DNA from: Desulfatitalea sp. UBA4791
GTDB lineage: Bacteria; Desulfobacterota; Desulfobacteria; Desulfobacterales; Desulfosarcinaceae
DNA: 34,562 bases
Assembly (NCBI GenBank): GCA_002402905.1
Contig: DHGT01000089.1
Span: 1-34,562, forward strand
Reading direction: 5' to 3'
The notes below the pieces were generated by a model. The model was not told the origin of the DNA, searched no databases, and saw nothing but the letters and a program-made list of their open reading frames with translations. The translations under genes were made by a program, and so were the position numbers. Positions 9,525-17,834 of the stretch are shown in pieces. The number at the start of each line of letters is the position of its first letter. The stretch's first letter is position 1.

Positions 9525-10022
9525 TTGTATAAACAAGATGTCGATGAAAACCAATTAATTGACAAGGTCGTGCATATCAGTCGAGTCGCCAAGGTTGTTA
9601 AAGGTGGGCGTCGCTTCAGTTTTAGTGCCATCGTCGTCGTAGGGGATGGCAAGGGAAGTGTCGGCTGCGGACTCGGAAAAGCCGGTGAGGTGCCCGAGGC
9701 CATTCGCAAGGGCGTCGAGAAGGCTAAGAAGAACATGACCACCGTCCCTTTGAAGGAAGGAACCATACCCTTTCAAGTGGTCGGACGCTTCGGTGCAGGT
9801 CGGGTCATGTTGAAGCCAGCATCCGAAGGTACCGGCGTGATTGCGGGTGGCGCGGTAAGGGCTGTGCTCGAAGCGGTGGGTATTCAGAATATTTTGACCA
9901 AGTGCATGGGGACTAACAATCCGCATAATGTTGTGAAGGCAACCATTGAAGGGTTGCAACAGCTTCAAAGTGAGGAGCAGGTTGCCGCAAGACGCGGGTT
10001 GCAGAAACAGGATTTAAGGTAG
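9525..10022 (+). CDS. rpsE: 30S ribosomal protein S5
   Basis: Decoding-fidelity protein at the mRNA entry site. RRFSFSAIVVVGDGKGSVGCGLGKAGEVPEAI is the double-stranded RNA-binding-like N-terminal domain, and GRFGAGRVMLKPASEGTGVIAGGAVRAVLE follows. It starts at TTG (9525) with AGGAGG seven bases upstream; the leader TATAAGGAGGCAA is shared with rpsD. It has 165 residues. Confidence 0.97.
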   Translation: MYKQDVDENQLIDKVVHISRVAKVVKGGRRFSFSAIVVVGDGKGSVGCGLGKAGEVPEAIRKGVEKAKKNMTTVPLKEGTIPFQVVGRFGAGRVMLKPASEGTGVIAGGAVRAVLEAVGIQNILTKCMGTNNPHNVVKATIEGLQQLQSEEQVAARRGLQKQDLR

Positions 10023-10034
10023 GGGATTAACGAC

Positions 10035-10220
10035 ATGTCTGGCAAAATCAATATCACCCTTAAAAGAAGCATGGTCGGCCGACCAGAGAAGCATCGTAAA
10101 GTGCTTCGCGGTATGGGGCTCACCAGGATCAACAAAACAGTTCAGCTGGAAAATACGCCGGCGATCCGGGGCATGATTGAAAAAGTGTCGCATCTGGTTA
10201 CGGCTGAGGAGATAAGATAA
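10035..10220 (+). CDS. rpmD: 50S ribosomal protein L30
   Basis: Small 61-residue 50S protein. It starts at ATG 10035 with a TAGGGG element upstream. KITLKRSMVGRPEKHRKVLRGMGL in its local form, and the closing MIEKVSHLVTAEE, identify the family. Its stop TAA shares a base with the rplO start (TAATG). Confidence 0.96.
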   Translation: MSGKINITLKRSMVGRPEKHRKVLRGMGLTRINKTVQLENTPAIRGMIEKVSHLVTAEEIR

Positions 10221-10660
10221 TGAAGTTGCATGAGTTAAAACCCGCCAAAGGAGCGACCAAAAATCGCAAGCGGAAAGGGAGAGGCGTGGCGTCCGGGCAA
10301 GGTAAGACCGCTGGGCGTGGAAACAAAGGCCAGAATGCCCGTTCAGGCGGGGGGACCAGGCCTGGCTTCGAAGGTGGCCAAATGCCGCTTCATAGAAGAC
10401 TCCCCAAAAGAGGTTTTACCAACATCTTCAAAAAAGAGATGGCAGTCGTCAATCTGAAAGACCTGGAAGGTTTCGATTCCGGTTCTGTGGTAGATTCTGC
10501 CACGCTGGTGCGCAATGGGCTCGTCAAGGGCCGGTGGGATGGTGTCAAGCTTTTGGGGCAGGGAGAGATTCGCGTTCCGCTAACGGTTAAATTGAGTGCC
10601 ATCAGCCGTACCGCAAAAGATAAAATCGAGGCGGCCGGCGGCTCCGTAGAGGTCATCTAA
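10220..10660 (+). CDS. rplO: 50S ribosomal protein L15
   Basis: Late-assembling 23S rRNA binding protein. The glycine- and lysine-rich N-terminal arm (GRGVASGQGKTAGRGNKGQ, then GFEGGQMPLHRRLPKRGF) threads into rRNA, and a globular C-terminal domain follows. It has 146 residues. GAGGAG lies eight bases upstream, and the start overlaps the rpmD stop. It sits immediately before secY, as in nearly all bacteria. Confidence 0.97.
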   Translation: MKLHELKPAKGATKNRKRKGRGVASGQGKTAGRGNKGQNARSGGGTRPGFEGGQMPLHRRLPKRGFTNIFKKEMAVVNLKDLEGFDSGSVVDSATLVRNGLVKGRWDGVKLLGQGEIRVPLTVKLSAISRTAKDKIEAAGGSVEVI

Positions 10661-11971
10661 ATGGTTGGTAGCGGTTTCGGTAATCTTTTTAAAATTCCTG
10701 AGTTGCGGCAGCGAATATTTTTTACTGCGGCACTGCTGTCGGTTTATCGCATCGGTGTCTATGTGCCGACGCCGGGTATCAATGCGGGTGCGCTCAAGGA
10801 TCTTTTCGCGTCCATGCAAGGGACTATATTCGGCGTATTCAATATGTTCACCGGCGGTGCCTTGGAGCAATTATCCGTATTTGCGCTTGGCATCATGCCC
10901 TACATCAGTGCATCCATTATTTTGCAGCTGCTTACGGTGGTCATACCTCACCTGGAAGAGCTGAAAAAAGAAGGTGAGCAAGGTAGAAAAAAGATTACCC
11001 AGTATACCCGTTACGGAACCGTTCTTCTCAGCATTATTCAGGGATTTGGCATCGCCGTGGGGTTGGAAGGGCAATCTTCACCAACAGGTGTGGGGGTCGT
11101 CTTCGATCCAGGCTGGGACTTTAGATTGATGACCGTGATCACCCTGACAGCTGGAACGGCTTTCATTATGTGGCTGGGTGAGCAAATCACAGAAAGAGGG
11201 ATTGGAAACGGAATCTCTCTGATTATTTTTGCTGGCATCGTGGCTCGCATGCCGGCTGCGATCGGCAATACCTTCAGGTTGGTCCAACAAGAAGAGTTTA
11301 ACATTTTTGGTCTCATCGTTTTGCTCGTATTGATGATTGCCGTCATCGGATTCATTATTTTCGTCGAGCAGGGGCAGCGGCGTATTCCCGTGCAATATGC
11401 GAAAAGAGTCGTGGGACGGCGTATGTATGGGGGACAAAGTACCCATTTACCATTAAAAATTAATTCATCCGGTGTCATACCTCCGATATTTGCCTCTTCA
11501 ATTTTGATGTTTCCCGCGACCATTGCCCAGTTTGCCGAGGTGGGGTGGCTCAAGAGCATCTCGGACGCCGTTCAGCCCGGCGGGATTTATTACAACATCG
11601 TATTCGTAGGATTTATCGTATTTTTTTGCTACTTTTACACGGCCGTTACATTCAATCCTGTAGATGTCGCTGATAATATGAAAAAAAATGGCGGGTTCAT
11701 ACCCGGCATCAGACCCGGGAAACGGACAGCGGATTATATTGATCGCGTCTTGACCCGAATCACGTTGGGTGGCGCCATCTATGTTTCTGCAGTGTGTGTG
11801 TTGCCGACTGTTTTGATTGCACAATTCAATGTACCGTTCTATTTCGGAGGTACCGCATTACTGATCGTCGTCGGAGTGGCCATCGATACCATCGCTCAGA
11901 TGGAATCGCATATGCTGACGAGACACTACGAAGGCTTTTTAAAAAAAGGCACCATGCGAGGCCGAAGATGA
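10661..11971 (+). CDS. secY: Protein translocase channel subunit SecY
   Basis: Membrane channel of the Sec machinery through which proteins cross or enter the inner membrane, working with SecE, SecG and SecA. The 436-residue protein has about ten hydrophobic segments. Recognisable family segments are VPTPGIN near residue 31, GGALEQLSVFALGIMPYISASIILQLL in the second helix region, GIGNGISLIIFAGI, and PGIRPGKRTADYIDRVLTR in the cytosolic loop. It begins directly after the rplO stop. Unlike many clusters, adk and map do not follow; infA comes next. Confidence 0.98.
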   Translation: MVGSGFGNLFKIPELRQRIFFTAALLSVYRIGVYVPTPGINAGALKDLFASMQGTIFGVFNMFTGGALEQLSVFALGIMPYISASIILQLLTVVIPHLEELKKEGEQGRKKITQYTRYGTVLLSIIQGFGIAVGLEGQSSPTGVGVVFDPGWDFRLMTVITLTAGTAFIMWLGEQITERGIGNGISLIIFAGIVARMPAAIGNTFRLVQQEEFNIFGLIVLLVLMIAVIGFIIFVEQGQRRIPVQYAKRVVGRRMYGGQSTHLPLKINSSGVIPPIFASSILMFPATIAQFAEVGWLKSISDAVQPGGIYYNIVFVGFIVFFCYFYTAVTFNPVDVADNMKKNGGFIPGIRPGKRTADYIDRVLTRITLGGAIYVSAVCVLPTVLIAQFNVPFYFGGTALLIVVGVAIDTIAQMESHMLTRHYEGFLKKGTMRGRR

Positions 11972-12038
11972 TCGATACGAACATTTTCGTAAATTTAAAT
12001 TCTATCGATAGGTAAATCGGCAACCCAGGGGGGGGACC

Positions 12039-12257
12039 ATGGCCAAGGAAGAACCAATAAGAGTAGAAGGTGTTGTGCTGGAGACATTGCCGAATGCAAT
12101 GTTCAAGGTTGAGCTGGAGAACAAACACCAGGTCCTGGCCCACATCAGTGGAAAAATGCGAATGCATTTTATCAAAATCCTTCCCGGAGACAAAGTAACG
12201 GTTGAACTTTCACCTTATGATCTCACCCGAGGAAGAATTACCTATCGGTCGAAATAG
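12039..12257 (+). CDS. infA: Translation initiation factor IF-1
   Basis: OB-fold factor that binds the 30S A site during initiation. The 72-residue protein begins AKEEPIRVEGVVLETLPNAMFKVEL and closes DLTRGRITYRSK, matching the family end to end. A run of eight G bases lies three to ten bases upstream and serves as Shine-Dalgarno. Confidence 0.98.
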   Translation: MAKEEPIRVEGVVLETLPNAMFKVELENKHQVLAHISGKMRMHFIKILPGDKVTVELSPYDLTRGRITYRSK

Positions 12258-12336
12258 ACCATCCATCGACCGGTGATGAAACTGTGACTGAATATCGCTG
12301 GATTTAAAGGCGCACTCAACATAGGAGCTAAGAACA

Positions 12337-12450
12337 ATGAAGGTCAGGGCATCAGTAAAAAAGATCTGCAGTAAATGTAAAGTTGTTCGCCGCAAGGGCG
12401 TTGTGCGGATCATCTGTGTAAACAAAAGACACAAGCAAAGACAAGGTTAA
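12337..12450 (+). CDS. rpmJ: 50S ribosomal protein L36
   Basis: Very small (37-residue) late-assembly 50S protein. The sequence starts MKVRASVKKICSKC and ends NKRHKQRQG. The zinc ligands C11, C14, C27 and H32 are all present, so this is the zinc-containing type. AGGAG lies nine bases before the ATG. It sits between infA and rpsM in the canonical position. Confidence 0.96.
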   Translation: MKVRASVKKICSKCKVVRRKGVVRIICVNKRHKQRQG

Positions 12451-12476
12451 AAGCCTTATTTGAAGGAGGATTCGCT

Positions 12477-12860
12477 TTGGCACGAATTGCGGGTGTAGAT
12501 TTACCGAGACGCAAAAGGGTCGAGATCGCGCTGACCTACATATATGGAATTGGTCGGTCGAGGTCGAATGTTATTTTGTCACAACTCAACATTGACCCCA
12601 ATACGCTTACTGACGATCTCACAGATACCGAAGTCAATGATATCCGTAAGGTGATTGACGGCAACTTTAAAGTAGAAGGCGAGTTGCGAACCGAAGTGTC
12701 TATGAACATTAAGCGACTCATGGACCTGGGGTGTTATAGAGGTTTAAGGCACCGACGCGGATTGCCGGTTAATGGACAACGTACCAGTACAAACGCGAGG
12801 ACCAGAAAAGGTCCCAAACGCTCGGCGGTAAAGAAAAAGGGCGCGGCAAAGAAGAAGTAG
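12477..12860 (+). CDS. rpsM: 30S ribosomal protein S13
   Basis: 30S head protein contacting P-site tRNA and the intersubunit bridges. It starts ARIAGVDLPRRKRVEIALTYIYGIG, and the C-terminal signature HRRGLPVNGQRTSTNARTRKG leads into a lysine-rich tail. It has 127 residues. Initiation is at TTG (12477) with AGGAGG seven bases upstream. Confidence 0.97.
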   Translation: MARIAGVDLPRRKRVEIALTYIYGIGRSRSNVILSQLNIDPNTLTDDLTDTEVNDIRKVIDGNFKVEGELRTEVSMNIKRLMDLGCYRGLRHRRGLPVNGQRTSTNARTRKGPKRSAVKKKGAAKKK

Positions 12861-12887
12861 CACGCTAACCGTTAAGGGATGTAACAG

Positions 12888-13274
12888 ATGCCAAAAAAGA
12901 CCCGTACAAAGAAAAAAGAGAAAAAAAATATCGCCAATGGTGTGGTGCATATTCAATCTACCTTCAATAACACCATTATTACCATTACGGATGCGACCGG
13001 AAATGTCGTTTCATGGTCGAGCTCCGGCGTTATGGGGTTCAAGGGCTCTCGGAAAAGCACGCCCTTTGCTGCCCAAGTGACTGCGGAAGATGCAGCCAAA
13101 AAAGCAATGGAACACGGCATGAGGAATGTTGAAGTCTACGTTAAAGGTCCAGGTGCAGGCCGCGAGTCCGCACTGAGGGCGTTACAGGCCGCGGGTTTCA
13201 CCGTTACGATGATCAGGGATGTGACCCCCATCCCCCATAATGGCTGCCGCCCTCCGAAACGTAGAAGGGTATAA
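12888..13274 (+). CDS. rpsK: 30S ribosomal protein S11
   Basis: Platform protein near the Shine-Dalgarno helix and E-site tRNA. It contains NNTIITITDATGNVVSWSS, GFKGSRKSTPFAAQ, the KGPGAGRESALRAL segment and the terminal DVTPIPHNGCRPPKRRRV, which are invariant in the family. It has 128 residues. An AAGGGA element precedes the ATG. Confidence 0.98.
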   Translation: MPKKTRTKKKEKKNIANGVVHIQSTFNNTIITITDATGNVVSWSSSGVMGFKGSRKSTPFAAQVTAEDAAKKAMEHGMRNVEVYVKGPGAGRESALRALQAAGFTVTMIRDVTPIPHNGCRPPKRRRV

Positions 13275-13275
13275 T

Positions 13276-13351
13276 TACACCAAATTGAGATTTGGTCTGA
13301 AAACCATATCGCAGTACACCAAATCCGTTCCATTGCTATAAGGAGGCAATA
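13276..13351 (+). promoter_or_regulatory. rpsK-rpsD intergenic leader with competing inverted repeats
   Basis: ACCAAAT (13279-13285) can pair with ATTTGGT (13290-13296) across a four-base loop. A second ACCAAAT (13318-13324) offers a mutually exclusive partner across a 21-base loop. The 10-base word TACACCAAAT is repeated at 13276 and 13315. The rpsD Shine-Dalgarno (13341-13346) follows the second copy. A role in controlling rpsD, whose product is the alpha-operon repressor in E. coli, is inference. Confidence 0.4.
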
Positions 13352-13981
13352 TTGGCACGATATACTGGTTCGGTATGTAGAATATGCCGAAGGGAAAATT
13401 TAAAGCTGTTCCTGAAAGGTGATCGTTGTTACTCAGATAAATGTGCGTTCGACAGGCGCAGTTATGCCCCCGGAGAACAGGGACAACGTCGTCGTGGAAA
13501 AATATCTGACTACGGCGTTCAGCTGCGAGAGAAGCAAAAGGTCAAACGGATGTATGGTCTTTCCGAGAAGCAGTTTCATTTGAGTTTCGTCGAAGCAGAT
13601 CGTCAAAAAGGGATTACGGGTACCAATTTGCTCGTACTTTTGGAAAGGCGACTGGATAATGTGGTCTATCGCTTAGGGTTTGCTAACTCGAGAAGCCAAG
13701 GTAGACATTTTGTCCGGCACAATCATTTTCTGGTCAACGGAAAACAGGTGAATATCCCCTCCTATCTGCTTGCTGTCGGCGATGTCGTCAGTGTCAGGGA
13801 AAAAAGCCAGAAAGTGCAGGCGATTTGTGATTCGGTAGAGGCTGTCGTCAGGCGAGGCGTCCCCCAGTGGTTGGATCTCGAAAAGGACAAAATGAAAGGC
13901 GTTGTCAAGAACCTGCCTGTCCGCGATGATTTGACCATGCCGATGCAGGAACAGCTTATCGTTGAGCTCTATTCCAAGTAA
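13352..13981 (+). CDS. rpsD: 30S ribosomal protein S4, zinc-binding type
   Basis: 16S rRNA assembly initiator at the mRNA entry site. Cysteines 9, 12, 26 and 31 form the zinc site of the cysteine-containing S4 type. KISDYGVQLREKQKVKRMYGL and the S4 RNA-binding domain LERRLDNVVYRLGFA...RHFVRHNHFLVNG follow. It has 209 residues. The start is TTG (13352), with AGGAGG five bases upstream. Confidence 0.97.
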   Translation: MARYTGSVCRICRRENLKLFLKGDRCYSDKCAFDRRSYAPGEQGQRRRGKISDYGVQLREKQKVKRMYGLSEKQFHLSFVEADRQKGITGTNLLVLLERRLDNVVYRLGFANSRSQGRHFVRHNHFLVNGKQVNIPSYLLAVGDVVSVREKSQKVQAICDSVEAVVRRGVPQWLDLEKDKMKGVVKNLPVRDDLTMPMQEQLIVELYSK

Positions 13982-14066
13982 TTTATCGGTTCGTAGGAAA
14001 AATCATAGATAATTTACTTCGAGCTCGGCATCAAATTTTTAATATTTTACAGGCTGGAGAATGGGT

Positions 14067-15098
14067 ATGCCATCAAATGAACTTATGTACGTCAACTGGC
14101 AAGAGATGATAAAGCCGGAAAAGGTGCAGGTATCCAGCACGAATGAATACGGCAAGTTCGTTTGCGAGCCGCTTGAGCGAGGTTTCGGAACGACCTTGGG
14201 TAATTCGCTGCGGCGCATCATCCTCTCTTCCTTATTTGGCGCTGCAATTACATCCGTAAGGATAGACGGCGTTCAACATGAGTTCAGTGTTATTCCTGGC
14301 GTTTTAGAAGATGTCTCTGAAATCATCTTGAATCTGAAGCAAGTGCGTTTGAAGACAAAAGATTACCAATCGCGCAAACTGACCTGCAAAGCGAATGGAG
14401 AAGGCATTGTCACTGCCGGGCAATTCGTAAGCCCGGACGGGGCCATAGAAATACTTAATCCTGATTTACATATCGCCAGTCTATCTCCCGAAGGGAAGTT
14501 GGTCATGGAGATGATGGTCAAGGGCGGGAAAGGTTATTCTCTGTCTGAGGCCAATAAAGAAGAAGAGGCACCAATCGGTACGATTCCCATCGATGCGGTT
14601 TTCTCGCCGATTAAACGGGTGAATTATGTTGTAGGGAATGCCCGTGTCGGACAACGTACAGACTATGACAAGTTGACCCTTGAGGTATGGACGGATGGGA
14701 GTGTGTCACCCGAAGATGCGGTGGCCTACGCGGCAAAGATTTTCAAGGACCAATTATCGATTTTTATCAATTTTGACGAGGACGTCGAAGCTGATAGCAG
14801 CAAGAAAATGAGTGATGATGAACTGGTTGAATTTAATGACAACCTGTATCGCAGTGTCGACGAACTCGAATTATCGGTGAGAAGTGCCAATTGTTTGAAG
14901 AATGCAGAAATCAATAAAATTTACCAACTCGTACAAAAGACAGAAAACGAGATGCTTAAAACCAAGAATTTCGGACGAAAATCCTTAAATGAAATCAAAG
15001 AAGTTTTGACAGAGATGGGGTTGACGCTGGGTATGAAGCTCGATGGATTCGTACCGCCACCCGAAGATACGGCAGAAGAAGAAGAAGGGGAGTTATAG
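14067..15098 (+). CDS. rpoA: DNA-directed RNA polymerase subunit alpha
   Basis: RNA polymerase assembly scaffold and target of activators. The N-terminal dimerisation domain is marked by EPLERGFGTTLGNSLRRIILSS, and the C-terminal DNA-binding domain by ELELSVRSANCLKNAEI and KNFGRKSLNEIKEVL. ATG occurs at 14061 and 14067; GGAG lies one base before the first but seven before the second, so 14067 is preferred (343 residues). The product ends in a short acidic tail (AEEEEGEL). It is in the usual place between rpsD and rplQ. Confidence 0.97.
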   Translation: MPSNELMYVNWQEMIKPEKVQVSSTNEYGKFVCEPLERGFGTTLGNSLRRIILSSLFGAAITSVRIDGVQHEFSVIPGVLEDVSEIILNLKQVRLKTKDYQSRKLTCKANGEGIVTAGQFVSPDGAIEILNPDLHIASLSPEGKLVMEMMVKGGKGYSLSEANKEEEAPIGTIPIDAVFSPIKRVNYVVGNARVGQRTDYDKLTLEVWTDGSVSPEDAVAYAAKIFKDQLSIFINFDEDVEADSSKKMSDDELVEFNDNLYRSVDELELSVRSANCLKNAEINKIYQLVQKTENEMLKTKNFGRKSLNEIKEVLTEMGLTLGMKLDGFVPPPEDTAEEEEGEL

Positions 15099-15103
15099 TT
15101 GCC

Positions 15104-15736
15104 ATGAGACACAGAAAATCAGGAATCAAGCTCGGCCGTACCACCAGCCACAGGCAGGCCATGTTTCGTAACATGGTGACCTCCTTGTTCAAATATGAGC
15201 GCATACGCACCACCGACGTAAAGGCCAAGGAATTGCGCCGTTGGGCTGACCATATTATTACCTTAGCTAAAGTCGGCGATCTGCATGCACGCAGGCAAGT
15301 AATGGCGATTGTGCGCGAAAAAGACGTTGTACACAAGCTATTTGAAGACGCCGAAAAGCGGTTTGGAAAAATCAACGGCGGCTATACCCGAATTGTTAAA
15401 ATCGGTACCCGCCCTGGTGATTCAGCACCCGTTTCATTGGTAGAGCTGGTTTCGACAGAGGAAGCCAAGCCAAAAGCAAAGAAAAAGTCCAAATCACCAG
15501 AAAAAGTACAACAACCTGAGCCGGTAAAACCAGAAAAAGAGGATACCGCAGAAGCGTCGGCTGCCGCTCCGGCTGATCAAGCCTCTACATCGCCGGAAGA
15601 AACAGAAGAGCCGACTGGCGAAGGCAACGCCGATGCCGTCGAGGCCTCGCCGGTAAAAGCAGAAACGGATCAGCAAGCCCCACAGGCTGACGCTGAATCA
15701 AAAGATGCTGAGGAAGTTACCAAGAAGCAGGAATAA
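15104..15736 (+). CDS. rplQ: 50S ribosomal protein L17 with long acidic C-terminal tail
   Basis: 50S protein near the exit tunnel. Residues 1 to about 118 are the full L17 domain (MRHRKSGIKLGRTTSHRQAM, then GGYTRIVKIGTRPGDSAPVSLVEL). Residues 119-210 are an extra tail of low complexity: first lysine-rich (KPKAKKKSKSPEK), then rich in Glu, Ala, Pro, Asp and Gln with no predicted fold. The total of 210 residues compares with about 116-130 in most bacteria. No frame break is evident and the stop lies just before a terminator, so the tail is genuinely encoded. Its role is unknown. Confidence 0.96.
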   Translation: MRHRKSGIKLGRTTSHRQAMFRNMVTSLFKYERIRTTDVKAKELRRWADHIITLAKVGDLHARRQVMAIVREKDVVHKLFEDAEKRFGKINGGYTRIVKIGTRPGDSAPVSLVELVSTEEAKPKAKKKSKSPEKVQQPEPVKPEKEDTAEASAAAPADQASTSPEETEEPTGEGNADAVEASPVKAETDQQAPQADAESKDAEEVTKKQE

Positions 15737-15758
15737 TTGCCTGAACATATGTGTTATG

Positions 15759-15804
15759 AGGGCTTTCCCCTGAATTCAGACAGGGAAAAGCCCTTTTTAG
15801 TTTT
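15759..15804 (+). terminator. Intrinsic terminator ending the ribosomal cluster
   Basis: A 13-base stem pairs 15760-15772 with 15781-15793 (one mismatch) around an eight-base loop. TTTTTAGTTTT follows immediately. It lies 23 bases after the rplQ stop and is the only strong rho-independent terminator I found in the window. Confidence 0.88.
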
Positions 15805-16037
15805 GACGGCAACGTCCGTGACCCGTTACAGATCCATCGAGCCTGCCCCCTTCGTACCTGCCCCAATGATTGATCGATGGTAGGTAAATTTGACCACATC
15901 TCCAAGCGGCATCGAATTCAATGGATACGGTTCGGCTACAAATCCTATCGCCCAATTTGAGGGGTTGAATCCAGTGAATTGTTTGGGATATACATTAAAG
16001 ATACGTTAAGGACAGCCTCGCTGGGGACGGACATTTC
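15805..16037 (+). promoter_or_regulatory. Non-coding gap with candidate promoter for gspA
   Basis: No gene is apparent between the terminator and gspA. A candidate sigma-70 promoter is TTGAAT (15965-15970), an 18-base spacer and TATACA (15989-15994), placing the start about 40 bases before gspA. Each box matches four of six consensus bases, so support is modest. Confidence 0.35.
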
Positions 16038-17834
16038 ATGTACCAGACTTATTTCGGATTAAAAGAAAAGCCTTTCAAGCTGGTGCCGAATCCTGATTAT
16101 CTCTATTTGAGCAAACAGCATGAGATTGCCCTTGCGCATTTGACTTACGCAATGGATCAGGGCGAGGGTTTCGTCGTGATTACAGGTGAGGTGGGTACAG
16201 GCAAAACCACCTTGTGCCGTAATTTTTTAGAAAGATTAGATGAGAATTCCTCCTCGGCTTATATTTTTCAGCCAACGCTCGACTCCGTGGAGTTGTTGAC
16301 AACCATATGCAATGAATTCGGTATTCGTATCCCACAAGCCAGCTTGAAACAGTTGCTCGATGTGATCAATGCCTACTTGATTCAACAAAACCAAGACGGG
16401 CGAAAAGTCGTCCTGCTCATCGATGAGGCCCAAAACCTGAGCATTGAAAATCTGGAATTGGTTCGAATGCTGTCGAATCTGGAAACCACTCGCAGCAAAC
16501 TGTTGCAGATTGTCTTGGTGGGGCAACCTGAATTGAGCGATAAGCTCGATTCCTACGAGCTGCGTCAATTGGCACAGCGCATATCTTTAACGGCCCACCT
16601 GTCACCGCTCGGTTTCGATGAAACGGCCAATTATATTCATCATCGGGTGCATATCGCGGCCCAACGTAATTTGACCTTGTTTACCCCGGCTGCCTGTCGC
16701 TTGATATTCAAATATTCAAAAGGCATCCCGCGGATGATCAACATCGCCTGCGACAGAGCCTTGATAACCGCTTTCAGCATGGAGCGGCCGAAAGTTACAC
16801 GAGCCATCGCCGGAAAGGCCATCCAAGAGCTGACGATGCGTGGGCGCCCCCCAAGCCATCATCCGATTAACAAAATATTGGCCTGGTCTCTCGCGTGTTT
16901 GGTCGTTTTTGCTGTCGCGAGCCTGTTTTATCTTAACCGGCAAGAGATCGTGAACCTGTTCGTTCCGAATCATACTACGGCGAACCGGGTTGATTCGACG
17001 AGGGTGAATCGCGACGCCTCGTTTGGTGAAGCAGGAGACGCCACCAAGACCTACAAGATCGATGAACCCACACCATTAAGCATTCCGCCAACCCCAGAAC
17101 CCGCGTCGGAACCTGCAATGGCCTCAGCCGCGCCCGAGCCACAGCTTACGCGTGCCCATCCGCACAACGCCATTCAAGATGCCTTGGCACTGCTGGATCA
17201 TCAAAGCAGCCGCTTCGCTGCACTGGCTCATCTGTTGGCCTTATGGGAGCAACCGCACCCCAACCAGGCGCAACTGCCATCCCAAGTCGAGGACACCGGC
17301 TACTTCGATATTGCCGCCCATCAATATGGATTACGGTTGCATGCCATTGATTCCGATTGGACGCTGGTCAGGCGATTGAACCTGCCGGCCATTGTGGCCT
17401 TAAAAAAGAAAAACTCCGAGCAACTCGTCTATGCTGCCTTGGAAAGGTGGGACGAGAAAGGCATCTTGTTAAGGATCGAAGGCGCCCCTTCTGCCATCGA
17501 GACCAACCTTGAAGGTCTGATGCCACTTTTAGAGGGCAGTGCCTATGTTTTATGGAAAAACATCCTTGGATTCGATGCCCTGATTACCGAAGGCGCACCG
17601 GCGAAAGCCGTTCATGCCATCAAAGCGCTTTTAAGGAACATCGGTTATGATCAGATCGGTGATAGTCCTGTCTTTGACCCGCATACCAAACAAGCGATTC
17701 TCGATTTCCAGAAGCGTCATTTTATCGAACCCGATGGTCTGATTGGACCGTTGACCAAAATTTTGCTGATTCAAAAGGCGCAAGCGGTTAAATATCCGCA
17801 ATTAAGCATGGAAAAGGAGACCGGCGGCGAGTGA
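16038..17834 (+). CDS. gspA: GspA/ExeA-type AAA ATPase with peptidoglycan-binding domain
   Basis: Inner-membrane ATPase of the ExeA/GspA family, which in Aeromonas works with ExeB to place the type II secretion secretin through peptidoglycan. The N-terminus YFGLKEKPFKLVPNPDYLY is typical. Walker A is GEVGTGKTT (residues 50-58) and Walker B VVLLIDE (124-130). One membrane span is at about 279-299. A Pro/Ala-rich linker follows at 345-375, then a C39-peptidase-like region at about 410-505 and a C-terminal peptidoglycan-binding motif (FDPHTKQAILDFQKRH...DGLIGPLTK) at 545-575. It overlaps gspB by four bases (GTGA). No secretin or pseudopilin genes are in view. Confidence 0.85.
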   Translation: MYQTYFGLKEKPFKLVPNPDYLYLSKQHEIALAHLTYAMDQGEGFVVITGEVGTGKTTLCRNFLERLDENSSSAYIFQPTLDSVELLTTICNEFGIRIPQASLKQLLDVINAYLIQQNQDGRKVVLLIDEAQNLSIENLELVRMLSNLETTRSKLLQIVLVGQPELSDKLDSYELRQLAQRISLTAHLSPLGFDETANYIHHRVHIAAQRNLTLFTPAACRLIFKYSKGIPRMINIACDRALITAFSMERPKVTRAIAGKAIQELTMRGRPPSHHPINKILAWSLACLVVFAVASLFYLNRQEIVNLFVPNHTTANRVDSTRVNRDASFGEAGDATKTYKIDEPTPLSIPPTPEPASEPAMASAAPEPQLTRAHPHNAIQDALALLDHQSSRFAALAHLLALWEQPHPNQAQLPSQVEDTGYFDIAAHQYGLRLHAIDSDWTLVRRLNLPAIVALKKKNSEQLVYAALERWDEKGILLRIEGAPSAIETNLEGLMPLLEGSAYVLWKNILGFDALITEGAPAKAVHAIKALLRNIGYDQIGDSPVFDPHTKQAILDFQKRHFIEPDGLIGPLTKILLIQKAQAVKYPQLSMEKETGGE

